This document shows, piece after piece, positions 1-7,053 of a stretch of 14,815 nt of DNA. The DNA is taken from contig DATBDM010000170.1 of the NCBI GenBank assembly GCA_036269915.1, forward strand, positions 1 to 14,815, given 5' to 3'. Positions within the stretch are counted from its first letter, which is position 1. Each line of letters starts with the position of its first letter. This DNA is from DATBDM01 sp036269915. GTDB lineage: Bacteria > Actinomycetota > Thermoleophilia > Solirubrobacterales > Solirubrobacteraceae. Under the pieces are notes generated by a model. That model saw only the letters and a program-made list of their open reading frames with translations. It searched no databases and was not told the origin of the DNA. Made by a program: the position numbers and the translations under genes.

Positions 1-2
1 TC

Positions 3-65
3 GATCCGCCGGCGGAGGTCGTCGCGCTCCCCGCGCCGCGCCGCGATCTGCGCGACGCCGCCTAG
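3..65 (+). CDS. C-terminal end of an unknown protein (partial, runs in from the left edge)
   Basis: Reading the plus strand from base 3 gives about 20 codons ending in TAG at 63-65, translated DPPAEVVALPAPRRDLRDAA. Eighteen of the 20 third positions are G or C, as expected for a real gene in this genome, and the other two plus frames run past this point. The stop overlaps the stop of the facing beta-propeller gene within a shared CTAG (62-65). Too little is visible to name a function, and the piece could be chance open frame. Confidence 0.4.
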   Translation, partial: DPPAEVVALPAPRRDLRDAA

Positions 66-1267
66 CGCAGGATCCCGGTGTGCCCGATCGAGTAGCGGCC
101 CGGCTGGGGCCAGACCGCCATGCCGTGGGGGCCTGAACCGACGCCGATGCGGTGGCGCAGCTTGCCGGTGCGCGTGTCGATCCCGTAGACGACGCCGTCG
201 TAGCGGCCGGTCAGCCAGAGCATGCGGCCGCTCGCCGAGACGCCGCCCATGTCCGGGCTCCCGCCGCCCGGCAGCCGCCACTTCCCGATCGGCCGCCGGG
301 TGCGGAACGAGATCAGCGTGATCGACCCCTCGTCGCGGTTGGACACGTAGAGCCGGCGGGCGTCGCGGCTGGGGTAGAGCCCGTGGGCGCCGCGACCCGT
401 CGGCTGGAAGCGCTCCTTGCGCCAGGTGCGCGCGTCGATCTCCCAGACGCCGTTCGAGGCCATGTCGGCGACGTAGAACGTGCGCCCGTCGGGCGAGAGC
501 TTGACGTCCTGGGGCATCGCGCCGGGGCGCAGCTCGATCGTGCGCAGGACCTTCTCGTGCACCAGGTCGACGACGATCATCCGGCCCCCGAACTCACACG
601 ACACGAGGGCCTTACGGCCGTCGGCGGTGTAGTCCATGTGGTCGACGCCGGGACACTGGGGCACAGCGAGGCGGTGCCGGAGCTTCATCGAGTGCGGTGA
701 GCGGAAGTCGAGGATCCGGTGCGCCTCGGCGACGACGATCGCGCGCCGTCCGTCGGCCGTGAAGTAGAGGTTGTAGGGGTCGAGGACGGGCTTCGGCTTG
801 CCCGGGCGCCCCGTCTGCGGGTCGATCGGGGTGAGGCTGTTGCCCTGGTCGTTGGTCACCCACAGCGTCTTGAGGTCCCAGGACGGGACGACGTGCTGGG
901 GGAGTGCCCCCACGGAGAAGTGGCGCACGATCTTCCCCGTGGCCTGGGAGATCTCGTCGACGGTGTCCGACTGCGAGTTGGGCACGTAGAGCCGGGCCGG
1001 CACGCCGCTCGCGGCGCGCGCGATGCGCCCGGCGCGGTCGGCGGCGTAGACGTTGCTGCGATCGAGCAGCGGCGGGATCCGTCCGGCGCGCGGCCGCAGG
1101 CGAGCGGCGCTCGAGCGCGCGGCGGCGCTGGAACCCGGCGTCGCGGTCGACGCGGGTGTCGGAGCGGTCGTCGCCGCGCCCCGGCCGGGGCTCTCGCCAC
1201 CACAGCCGGAGATCGCGACGCCCGCGGCCACGAGCCCGAGAAGGGCTCTCGAGCGGACGGAGCGCAT
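62..1267 (-). CDS. YVTN/YncE-like beta-propeller lipoprotein
   Basis: This is a 401-residue exported protein. The N-terminus has Arg residues, a hydrophobic stretch and a lipobox ending ISGC with the lipidated Cys at residue 22, followed by a Gly/Ser/Thr/Pro/Ala linker to about residue 60. From about residue 90 the sequence is a series of roughly 40-residue beta-propeller blades of the YVTN type: RLYVPNSQSDTV, TLWVTNDQGNSLTPID, TFYVADMASNGVWEID, RLYVSNRDEGSI and LWLTGRYDGVVYGID. Such folds usually bind partners or ligands at the cell surface; no catalytic residues are evident, so the substrate is unknown. The start is ATG at 1267. There is no Shine-Dalgarno, but a TAGCCT hexamer lies 8 nt upstream, suggesting a leaderless message. 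Family assignment is confident; the role is not. Confidence 0.85.
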   Translation of the reverse strand: MRSVRSRALLGLVAAGVAISGCGGESPGRGAATTAPTPASTATPGSSAAARSSAARLRPRAGRIPPLLDRSNVYAADRAGRIARAASGVPARLYVPNSQSDTVDEISQATGKIVRHFSVGALPQHVVPSWDLKTLWVTNDQGNSLTPIDPQTGRPGKPKPVLDPYNLYFTADGRRAIVVAEAHRILDFRSPHSMKLRHRLAVPQCPGVDHMDYTADGRKALVSCEFGGRMIVVDLVHEKVLRTIELRPGAMPQDVKLSPDGRTFYVADMASNGVWEIDARTWRKERFQPTGRGAHGLYPSRDARRLYVSNRDEGSITLISFRTRRPIGKWRLPGGGSPDMGGVSASGRMLWLTGRYDGVVYGIDTRTGKLRHRIGVGSGPHGMAVWPQPGRYSIGHTGILR

Positions 1268-1275
1268 TCGCTTCG

Positions 1276-1281
1276 AGGCTA
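1276..1281 (-). promoter_or_regulatory. Candidate -10 element (TAGCCT) for the beta-propeller gene
   Basis: On the minus strand TAGCCT fits the actinobacterial TANNNT -10 pattern and sits 8 nt before the ATG at 1267, placing transcription start at or just before the start codon. No convincing -35 is visible at 16-18 bp. Confidence 0.4.
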
Positions 1282-1315
1282 CCCCGGCACATGAGCGCGC
1301 GCCGTGTTCAGGCTC

Positions 1316-1321
1316 TACACT
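1316..1321 (+). promoter_or_regulatory. Candidate -10 element (TACACT) for tRNA-Ser
   Basis: TACACT lies about 40 nt before the mature 5' end of tRNA-Ser. The same hexamer after GGCT recurs before tRNA-Arg (1469-1474), which supports a promoter role for both. No good -35 is seen. Confidence 0.4.
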
Positions 1322-1361
1322 CCGGCGACCGGGCGCCGTACGCGTGCCGTTGCCCGGTTTG

Positions 1362-1451
1362 GGAGAGGTGGCCGAGTGGCTGAAGGCACTCGCCTGCTAA
1401 GCGAGTATGGGGCTAAAAGCTCCATCGCGGGTTCGAATCCCGCCCTCTCCG
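1362..1451 (+). tRNA. tRNA-Ser (anticodon GCT)
   Basis: The 90-nt cloverleaf has acceptor arms GGAGAGG (1362-1368) and CCTCTCC (1444-1450) with discriminator G1451. The anticodon stem is CTCGC/GCGAG around the loop CTGCTAA, giving anticodon GCT at 1396-1398, which reads AGC/AGT serine codons. The long variable arm (about 1406-1429) is the class II structure expected of tRNA-Ser, and the T arm contains GGTTCGAATCC. CCA is not encoded. Confidence 0.97.
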
Positions 1452-1468
1452 CTGCACCATCGGACGGC

Positions 1469-1474
1469 TACACT
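1469..1474 (+). promoter_or_regulatory. Candidate -10 element (TACACT) for tRNA-Arg, inside a small hairpin
   Basis: TACACT lies 14 nt before the tRNA-Arg 5' end, in the 37-nt gap between the two tRNAs. It sits in the loop of a 6-bp dyad, TCGGAC (1460-1465) and GTCCGA (1475-1480). The dyad could instead help process or terminate the upstream tRNA-Ser transcript. Confidence 0.4.
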
Positions 1475-1488
1475 GTCCGACCGCGCGA

Positions 1489-1562
<74 letters not shown>

Positions 1563-1563
1563 T

Positions 1564-1599
1564 ACGACGAGAGCCCTGCCGCCGCGGGGCTCTCGTCGT
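1564..1599 (+). terminator. Strong hairpin terminator, probably serving both tRNA-Arg and the facing hydrolase gene
   Basis: A perfect 13-bp stem is formed by ACGACGAGAGCCC (1564-1576) and GGGCTCTCGTCGT (1587-1599) around a 10-nt loop. It begins 2 nt after tRNA-Arg and ends 13 nt before the stop of the convergent hydrolase gene. The T-run is short (CGTCGTTT on the plus strand), as is common in GC-rich actinobacteria. Its position between convergent units suggests bidirectional use. Confidence 0.75.
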
Positions 1600-1612
1600 T
1601 TCCGGCCCCGTC

Positions 1613-2494
1613 CTAGCGCTTGGGCAGCGTCGCCGCCTCGAGCTTGGCGATGATGTGGTAGCCCGGCGTCGTCATGTGGATGCCGAGCGAGCTGCAGAAG
1701 TACGTCAGCTCGCACGCCTTGGCCACCGGCGCGGGAATGCGGCCGTACTGCTTCGTGGCCACGGTGCCGAAGCTCCCGTACCCGCCGGTCGCCCTCGTCA
1801 CGTCGACGAAGCCGCCGCCGACCGACGCGTAGGTCTTCTTCAGCCCGGGGTTGAGGTAGCGCTGGAACGATGTCAGCGAGTTCGTGGCGAGCGTGAAGCG
1901 GCCGTCGCCGAACACGTCCGGCCGCACCCACGCGCCGAGCACGACGTCGGGGTACGTCGAGCCGACGATCCGCATCTTCTTGCCGCCCGCCGCCCGTAGC
2001 GGCCGGACGATCTTCTCGAGGTTGGCGCGGACGGTCTTCATCTTGTCCTTGATGCAGCCGATCGGATCGGCGGCCGGGATGCACGGCGTGACGTCGTTGC
2101 CGCTGATCGAGATCGTCACCAGGCCGACCTTGCCCGGGTGCTGCTTGATGAAGGACACCGCGGCCGCGGTCTGGGTCTTGCCCGGGTAGCCCGCCCCTCC
2201 CGGGGTCCGCCCGGCCTCGGGGCAGTCGATCTTGGTGAGCATCGAGTCCGTCGTCGCGCCACCGCAGCCGAGGTTGACGAGCTTGAAGCGGTAGCCGCGC
2301 TTGCGCGCCAGCGGGACCAGCTGGTCGGCCGGGCCGTTGTGCGTCGTGTGTCCCAGGGCGTCCTGATAGCCCACGGTGTAGGAGTCGCCGAGCGCGACGA
2401 GGTACTGGGTCTTGGGCGTGGCGGCGTGGGCCGCCGGGGCGAGCGCGAACAGGGCGAGCAGCCCGAGCAGGGCCGCGCGCGTGACCTTGGACAT
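1613..2494 (-). CDS. Secreted SGNH/GDSL-family hydrolase (esterase/lipase-like)
   Basis: This is a 293-residue exported hydrolase. A signal peptide ends near AHA at residue 24. Block I is ALGDSYT with the nucleophile Ser38; block II is the Gly of NLGCGGATT (about 74-82); block III is SGND with Asn133; block V is GIHMTTPGY with His273. Six Cys fall into likely pairs (78/91, 138/147, 261/267), resembling the disulfide-bonded Streptomyces-type extracellular SGNH esterases. The residue three before the catalytic His, usually Asp, is Leu270, so the enzyme may use a Ser-His dyad. I chose ATG at 2494 over TTG at 2500 because AGGAGAGG (2501-2508) lies 6 nt upstream. A minus-strand TACGCT at 2524-2529 is a possible -10. 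The natural ester substrate cannot be told. Confidence 0.9.
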   Translation of the reverse strand: MSKVTRAALLGLLALFALAPAAHAATPKTQYLVALGDSYTVGYQDALGHTTHNGPADQLVPLARKRGYRFKLVNLGCGGATTDSMLTKIDCPEAGRTPGGAGYPGKTQTAAAVSFIKQHPGKVGLVTISISGNDVTPCIPAADPIGCIKDKMKTVRANLEKIVRPLRAAGGKKMRIVGSTYPDVVLGAWVRPDVFGDGRFTLATNSLTSFQRYLNPGLKKTYASVGGGFVDVTRATGGYGSFGTVATKQYGRIPAPVAKACELTYFCSSLGIHMTTPGYHIIAKLEAATLPKR

Positions 2495-2523
2495 CGACAA
2501 CCTCTCCTCGATTTTGGGCCATC

Positions 2524-2529
2524 AGCGTA
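2524..2529 (-). promoter_or_regulatory. Possible -10 element (TACGCT) for the SGNH hydrolase
   Basis: TACGCT on the minus strand fits TANNNT and would give a leader of about 23 nt containing the strong AGGAGAGG ribosome site. There is no clear -35. The hydrolase gene is 92 bp downstream of the DUF4386-like gene on the same strand, so it could also be co-transcribed. Confidence 0.3.
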
Positions 2530-2586
2530 CGACCCGGGCGATTGAGCGCAGGTTGTTCTTGCTGTCCGAGAGGAACGTGTGTCCCG

Positions 2587-3273
2587 CTAGACGAGCAGCG
2601 CGACGCCCGTCGCGACGAGCCACAGCGACCAGGCCACGTAGGCGAGCGGCGTGAGACGCTCGGCGACCTTCCAGCCCTCGGGCTCGAAGCGACCGACGAA
2701 CTCGAGCGAGCACGTCATCAGCGCCACGCCGACGAGCAGCCCGACGTCGCCGAGCCACGAAGGCACGACCTCGGTCTGCCACATGGCCACGCCGGTCAGC
2801 ACGGTCCAGGCTCCCGTGAAGAGGTAGCCGAGATGCTCGCCGACCCCCACGCCGAGGTAGCGGTTGAACGACTGGAAGACGACGTCCACGGCGTCGCGGC
2901 GAGCAGGGCCTGCCTCGGCGTCCATGCGCGCCAGCATCGGCACGAGGAACGGCCAGCGGACGAGCCCGAGGAACTGCACCGCGGCGGCCAGCACGCCGAC
3001 CGCGGTGGTCACGGCGAGCAGCGCGCCGTCGACGTCGGCGAGCGCGCGCGAGAGCAGCACGACGAGCGGGACCATCAGCACCGCCGTCAGCGCGAAGCCC
3101 CACCACAGCAGCACGAGCCCGCTGCCGCCCGCGCGGAAGCGCTCGAGCACCTCCGCGGTCGGCCGGCGCAGGACGTCGGGGTAGTCGAAGCGGGCGGCGA
3201 GCAACGCGAAGGCCGCGTTGAAGGCGAGCGGGACGGTCACCAGGAGCAGGCCCGCGACGGTCGCGACGCTCAT
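2587..3273 (-). CDS. DUF4386-like integral membrane protein
   Basis: This is a 228-residue protein with about six hydrophobic helices: near residues 3-26, 52-76, 83-105, 148-166, 173-191 and 207-227. The loop after helix 1 (RRPTAEVLERFRAGG, about 36-50) and the segment LGLVRWPFLVPMLARM (about 102-117) match what I recall of the DUF4386 family, whose function is unknown. The longer open frame to 3345 is rejected because residues before ATG 3273 are not membrane-like and would overlap the divergent VOC gene. No clear Shine-Dalgarno precedes the ATG. It is divergent from the VOC gene across 46-55 bp. No enzymatic motif is seen. Confidence 0.7.
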   Translation of the reverse strand: MSVATVAGLLLVTVPLAFNAAFALLAARFDYPDVLRRPTAEVLERFRAGGSGLVLLWWGFALTAVLMVPLVVLLSRALADVDGALLAVTTAVGVLAAAVQFLGLVRWPFLVPMLARMDAEAGPARRDAVDVVFQSFNRYLGVGVGEHLGYLFTGAWTVLTGVAMWQTEVVPSWLGDVGLLVGVALMTCSLEFVGRFEPEGWKVAERLTPLAYVAWSLWLVATGVALLV

Positions 3274-3328
3274 GGCGTACTCAACGCTCGGCGCGCCCGA
3301 CCGCTTCCTCGATGGGAAGATGGCGTGC

Positions 3329-4141
3329 GTGACCCAGACGCGCACCTACCCCCACGGCGTCCCCTGCTGGGTCGACGTCGAGCAGCCCGACGTCGACGCG
3401 GCCGCCCGCTTCTACGGCGACCTGTTCGGTTGGACCTTCGAGGACGTCGCCGGCGGCGCGTACCTGATCGCATCGCTCGACGGCGCGGACGTCGCGGGGA
3501 TCGGACGCGGCGAGGGCGGGACGTGGAGCACCTACGTCGCGGTCGACGACGCGGACGCGTCCGCGCAGGCGGTGCGCGACGCCGGCGGGACCGTCGAGGG
3601 CGAGCCCGCCGATGCCGGGCCCGGTGGGCGGGAGGCGCGCATCGCCGACCCGAGCGGTGCGCGGCTGCGGCTCTGGCAGGCGCGCGCGCGACCCGGCGCC
3701 CAGGTCGTCAACGCGCCCGGCAGCTGGAACTTCAGCGACCTGCACACGAGCGATCCCGCCGCCGCGGAGTCGTTCTACGCGCCGCTGTTCGGCTGGGAGC
3801 TCGAGGACATGGGGTTCGCGACGATCATCCGCCGGCCCGGGTACGGCGACCACCTCGAGGCGACCGTGGACCCCGGCATCCGCACCCGTCAGGCCGAGGT
3901 CTCGGCGCCGCGCGGCTTCGAGGACGCGATCGCCTGGCTCGCCCCGGCGCCCGCGGGGGAGCCCGACCACTGGCACGTCACCTTCGCCGTCGCCGACCGC
4001 GACGCCGCCGCCGCCGCGGCCGAGCGCCTCGGCGCGACGATCGTCGCCTCCGAGGACACGCAGTGGACGCGGACCGCGCTGATCCTCGACTCTCAGGGCG
4101 CCGAGCTCACCCTGAGCCAGTTCACCCCGCCGGGCGGCTGA
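3329..4141 (+). CDS. Two-domain VOC (glyoxalase/bleomycin-resistance fold) protein
   Basis: The protein of about 270 residues has two tandem VOC modules. Module 1 (about 7-117) starts PHGVPCWVDVEQPDVDAAARFYGDLFGW. Module 2 (about 131-266) starts GSWNFSDLHTSDPAAAESFYAPLFGW. The repeated FY..LFGW signature is typical of actinobacterial proteins like mycobacterial CFP-30B. The C-terminal Glu metal ligand of true glyoxalases is absent from both modules (GARLRLWQ and GAELTLSQF), so metal-dependent glyoxalase I activity is doubtful; small-molecule binding is more likely. The start is GTG 3329, 9 nt after GGGAAG. ATG 3320 in the same frame (273 residues) is an alternative, but the GGGAAG abuts it. 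The 3' end overlaps the convergent dioxygenase gene by 20 bp. Confidence 0.82.
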   Translation: MTQTRTYPHGVPCWVDVEQPDVDAAARFYGDLFGWTFEDVAGGAYLIASLDGADVAGIGRGEGGTWSTYVAVDDADASAQAVRDAGGTVEGEPADAGPGGREARIADPSGARLRLWQARARPGAQVVNAPGSWNFSDLHTSDPAAAESFYAPLFGWELEDMGFATIIRRPGYGDHLEATVDPGIRTRQAEVSAPRGFEDAIAWLAPAPAGEPDHWHVTFAVADRDAAAAAAERLGATIVASEDTQWTRTALILDSQGAELTLSQFTPPGG

Positions 4142-4676
4142 CCGGCAGCTCGTAGGTGCGCCGCACGCTCGAGCCGATGCGCGAGACGTCGGTGCCGTAG
4201 ACGTGCAGCGTGATCGCGGTCTCGGCGTGCGGGTTCCCGAGGCTATGGATGTCCCCCGGAGGCGCGCCGCCCCCGACGCTCCCGGTAGCGCACGGCTCGC
4301 GCCCCTCGGAGATCAGCGCGGTGCCCTGGTCGTCGAGCCGGAAGAGCTCCTCGACGGGGGTGCCCGCGAGGACGGCGAAGACGCACCACGTGACGTGGTC
4401 GTGGATCGCCGTCTGCTGGCCCTGCCGGCAGACGAAGGCGACGATCGAGAACGAGCCGTCGGGCTCGACGTGGATCGGCCGCGAGACGTAGGAGTCCGGC
4501 GATCCCGCGCGCAGGTGCGCGGGCACGACCGTCGGGTCGGGGAGCGGGTCGGCCACCACGGCGCGGACGCGGTCCGCGACGGCGGCCCAGTCGCCGCCGC
4601 CCGTGAGCTCACCGCGGATCGCGGCGACGAGCTCGCCGAGCGCGGTGGTGGGTTCGAGCGTGGTGGTATCGGCCAT
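4122..4676 (-). CDS. Cysteine dioxygenase-family (thiol dioxygenase) cupin
   Basis: This is a 184-residue cupin of the cysteine/3-mercaptopropionate dioxygenase type, which oxidises a thiol to a sulfinate using non-haem Fe(II) and O2. The ligand motif HDH gives His92 and His94; the third His is His144 in GDIHSLGN. Thr156-His158-Tyr160 (ITLHVYG) occupies the place of the family's Ser-His-Tyr outer-sphere triad, with Thr replacing Ser. Cys98 lies close to the position of the mammalian Cys-Tyr crosslink but is one residue out of register. The size matches bacterial members. ATG 4676 is preferred over ATG 4724: it has TACCGT 6 nt upstream and leaves the shared control region free. It is divergent from the MocR gene, which probably controls it. 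Substrate (cysteine, mercaptopropionate or another thiol) is open. Confidence 0.85.
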   Translation of the reverse strand: MADTTTLEPTTALGELVAAIRGELTGGGDWAAVADRVRAVVADPLPDPTVVPAHLRAGSPDSYVSRPIHVEPDGSFSIVAFVCRQGQQTAIHDHVTWCVFAVLAGTPVEELFRLDDQGTALISEGREPCATGSVGGGAPPGDIHSLGNPHAETAITLHVYGTDVSRIGSSVRRTYELPVSRPAG

Positions 4677-4682
4677 GACCGA

Positions 4683-4688
4683 ACGGTA
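4683..4688 (-). promoter_or_regulatory. Candidate -10 element (TACCGT) for the dioxygenase gene
   Basis: TACCGT on the minus strand lies 6 nt before ATG 4676, implying a leaderless message. Its -35 region would fall inside the MocR dyad at 4695-4720. Confidence 0.45.
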
Positions 4689-4694
4689 CGCCCG

Positions 4695-4720
4695 AAGTGG
4701 ACCCTCGGTAAGGTCCAATT
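4695..4720. promoter_or_regulatory. Shared inverted-repeat operator between the dioxygenase and MocR genes
   Basis: Arms AAGTGGACC (4695-4703) and GGTCCAATT (4712-4720) form a 9-bp inverted repeat with one mismatch and an 8-bp spacer. MocR-family regulators usually bind such short dyads or direct repeats in divergent gaps next to their own gene. The right arm overlaps the candidate MocR -10 (TAAGGT, 4709-4714) and ends 2 nt before the MocR ATG, so binding would block MocR transcription. It also covers the -35 region of the dioxygenase promoter. Binding by this MocR protein is inferred. Confidence 0.65.
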
Positions 4721-4722
4721 CC

Positions 4723-6135
4723 ATGGCAGTCGAGTGGTCCGGTCTTGCGCCTGAGCTGCTGGTCCGGCTCGACCGCTCGCGCCGCGGCGAGCTCGGCGCG
4801 CAGCTGCAGGAGCAGCTGCGGGAGGCGATCCGCAGCGGGCGGCTGGCGCCGGGCGAGCGGCTGCCGTCGACGCGCGCGATGGCCGGCGAGCTGGGCGTCT
4901 CGCGCGGGCTCGCGCAGGACTGCTACGAGCAGCTCGTCGCGGAGGGCTATCTCGTCGCGCGTCCCGGGTCGGCGACGCGCGTGACCGAGGATGCGCGTCC
5001 CGTGCCGTCCCGGATGCGGCCTGCCGAGGCCGCGCCGGCCCCGTCGGTCGACTTCCGCAGCGGCGTCCCCGACGTCGCCAGCTTCCCGATGCGCGACTGG
5101 ACGTGGGCGCTGGGCGAGGTCGGGCGGACCGCGCCGCTCTCGGCGCCGGGCTACGGCGAGCCGGCCGGGCGGCCGGAGCTGCGCGCCGTCGTCGCCGCCT
5201 ACCTGCGCCGCGTGCGCGGCGCGTCCGTCGAGCCCGAGCTGGTGGTGATCTGCAGCGGATTCACGCAGGGCCTGCACCTGGTCCTGCTGGCGCTGGCGCG
5301 GAGCGGCCACCGCCAGCTGGGCGTCGAGGACCCCGGCCACCGCGACTGGGCGGCGATCGCCGAGCGCTGCGGGCTGCGTGCCGTCGCGGTCCCGGTCGAC
5401 GCCGACGGGGCCCGTGTGCGCGACGCCGCTGTCGGGGTCCGGGCCGCCGTCCTCACCCCGGCACATCAGACGCCGACCGGCGTCGTGATGACCCCGGAGC
5501 GGCGCCGCGAGGCGATCGCCTGGGCGACCGCGCGCGACGGCGTGCTCGTGGAGGACGACTACGACGCGGAGTTCCGCTACGACCGTCAGGCGGTCGGGAC
5601 GCTGCAGGGGCTCGCGCCGGATCTCGTGGTCACGATCGGCTCGGTCAGCAAGTCGCTCGCACCCGCCCTGCGGCTCGGATGGATCGTCTGCCCACCGCAC
5701 CTCGCCGCCGCGATCGCGCACGAGAAGGACCTCGCCGACCGCGGGTCGCCCGCGCTCGACCAGCTCGCGCTCGCGCGGCTGATGGAGTCCGGCCGCTACG
5801 ACCGTCACCTGCGGCGCATGCGCGCCCTGTACGCGCGCAAGCGCGAGGCGCTGGTGGCGGCGCTCGCCACGCACGCGCCGGGTGCGCGGCTGACCGGGCT
5901 CGCCGCGGGCTTCCACGCGGTGGTCCGGCTCCCCGACGGCGCCGACGAGGACGCCGTCGCCCGCGACGCCGCCGCGCGCGGGGTCGCCGTGTACCCACTC
6001 TCGGGCTATCGCTTCGGCGTCGCCGACCATCCTCCCCAGCTGGTGCTCGGGTTCGGCAACCTGAGCGAGGCTGCGGTCGAGCGCGGCATCGCCGCGATCG
6101 GCGACCTGCTGACGGGGGAGACCACCGCGCGATGA
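4723..6135 (+). CDS. MocR/PdxR-type regulator (GntR winged helix fused to aminotransferase fold)
   Basis: This is a 470-residue fusion typical of the MocR subfamily. Residues about 25-88 are a GntR winged helix (LPSTRAMAGELGVSRGLAQD, then EGYLVARPGSATRV). From about 108 a fold-type I aminotransferase domain follows: TPAHQTPTGV (245-254), the cofactor-binding EDDYDAEFRY (277-286), and SVSKSLAPALRLGW with the PLP-lysine candidate Lys310. These proteins bind PLP or its amino-acid aldimine as effector rather than acting as aminotransferases. ATG 4723 follows TAAGGT by 8 nt and has no Shine-Dalgarno. The divergent thiol dioxygenase is the likely target, making a sulfur amino acid or amine a plausible ligand (inference). 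The stop overlaps the next start as ATGA, so the sigma-factor gene is coupled. Confidence 0.92.
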   Translation: MAVEWSGLAPELLVRLDRSRRGELGAQLQEQLREAIRSGRLAPGERLPSTRAMAGELGVSRGLAQDCYEQLVAEGYLVARPGSATRVTEDARPVPSRMRPAEAAPAPSVDFRSGVPDVASFPMRDWTWALGEVGRTAPLSAPGYGEPAGRPELRAVVAAYLRRVRGASVEPELVVICSGFTQGLHLVLLALARSGHRQLGVEDPGHRDWAAIAERCGLRAVAVPVDADGARVRDAAVGVRAAVLTPAHQTPTGVVMTPERRREAIAWATARDGVLVEDDYDAEFRYDRQAVGTLQGLAPDLVVTIGSVSKSLAPALRLGWIVCPPHLAAAIAHEKDLADRGSPALDQLALARLMESGRYDRHLRRMRALYARKREALVAALATHAPGARLTGLAAGFHAVVRLPDGADEDAVARDAAARGVAVYPLSGYRFGVADHPPQLVLGFGNLSEAAVERGIAAIGDLLTGETTAR

Positions 6136-7052
6136 GCGACGAGGAGGTCTTCGAGCAGCTCGTCGCGGCCCATCGCCGCGAGCTGCTCGCGCACTGCTAC
6201 CGGATGCTCGGCTCCGTGCAGGACGCCGAGGACGCGCTGCAGGAGGCGCTGCTCGGGGCATGGCGCGGGCTCGGGGGGTTCGAGGGCCGCAGCTCCGCGC
6301 GGGCGTGGCTGTACCGGATCGCGACGAACGCGTGCCTGCGCCTGCTCGAGCGGCGCCCGCGCCGGATGCTCTCGCCCGACCACGGGCCGCCGCGCCGCGC
6401 CGGTGACGACCTCGGCGAGCCGATCCGCGGACCGGTCTGGCTCGAGCCGTGGGTGGGCGAGGATCCGGCGGCCCGCTACGAGGAGCGCGAGGGCGTCGAG
6501 CTGGCGTTCGTCGCCGCGCTCCAGCACCTGCCGCCGAGCCGGCGCGCCGTGCTGATCCTGCGCGAGGTGCTCGGGTACTCCGCGGCCGGGGTGGCCGGGA
6601 TGCTCGAGTGCTCGACGGCGTCGGTGAACAGCACGCTGCAGCGCGCTCGCCGCACCGTCGAGGAGCGCGTGCCGGAGACGAGCCAGCGCGCCGAGCTCGA
6701 GGCGCTCGGCGACGACGGGCAGCGCGACCTGGTCGCGACGTTCGTCGCCGCCTGGGAGCGCGCCGACGTCGCGGCGTTGCAGGAGCTGCTGACCGAGGAC
6801 GCTCGCTTCTCGATGCCCCCGCTGCCGGCCTGGTTCGACGGCTGCGAGGAGGTCGGCCGCTTCTTCGCCGAGCGGATCTTCGCCACGCAGTGGCGGCTCG
6901 AGCCGCTGCGCGTCAACGGCCAGATCGGCTTCGCCTGCTTCCAGCCGGTGGAGATCGGCGCGGTCAATGTGCTCACGGTCCGCGACGGCCGGATCGCCGC
7001 GATCACGGGCTTCCTCGACCCGGACCTGCACCGCCGGCTCGGGCTCGGGTGA
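6132..7052 (+). CDS. ECF sigma factor with SnoaL-like C-terminal domain (SigG-like)
   Basis: This is a 306-residue group IV sigma factor. Region 2 spans about 7-72 (HCYRMLGSVQDAEDALQEAL and SSARAWLYRIATNACLRLLE). Region 4 spans about 120-180 (LPPSRRAVLILREVLGYSAA and CSTASVNSTLQRARR). A SnoaL/NTF2-like domain follows from about 196 to 298 (DLVATFVAAWERADVAALQE to LTVRDGRIAAITGFLD). The linker with WLEP and the PAARYEEREGVELAFVAALQ segment resemble mycobacterial SigG and the TIGR02960 group. In such factors the C-terminal domain contacts the core sigma domains and modulates activity in place of a separate anti-sigma factor; no anti-sigma gene is adjacent here. ATG 6132 overlaps the MocR stop (ATGA), so translation is coupled. 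Why a MocR regulator is co-expressed with it is not clear from sequence. Confidence 0.88.
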   Translation: MSDEEVFEQLVAAHRRELLAHCYRMLGSVQDAEDALQEALLGAWRGLGGFEGRSSARAWLYRIATNACLRLLERRPRRMLSPDHGPPRRAGDDLGEPIRGPVWLEPWVGEDPAARYEEREGVELAFVAALQHLPPSRRAVLILREVLGYSAAGVAGMLECSTASVNSTLQRARRTVEERVPETSQRAELEALGDDGQRDLVATFVAAWERADVAALQELLTEDARFSMPPLPAWFDGCEEVGRFFAERIFATQWRLEPLRVNGQIGFACFQPVEIGAVNVLTVRDGRIAAITGFLDPDLHRRLGLG

Positions 7053-7053
7053 C

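Noticed and set aside
1460..1480. TCGGAC/GTCCGA dyad between the two tRNAs as an intrinsic terminator
   Set aside because: The stem is only 6 bp with no T-run, and the loop holds a TACACT -10 for tRNA-Arg; kept only as a note on that promoter.
2542..4155. Plus-strand 537-codon open frame over the DUF4386-like and VOC genes
   Set aside because: It crosses two recognisable genes on opposite strands and reads as charged repeats; it is a shadow of their codon bias.
4609..6261. Minus-strand 550-codon open frame opposite the MocR gene
   Set aside because: The translation is low-complexity Arg/Ala/Gly/Asp sequence with no motif, while the plus strand encodes a full MocR protein with all key residues.
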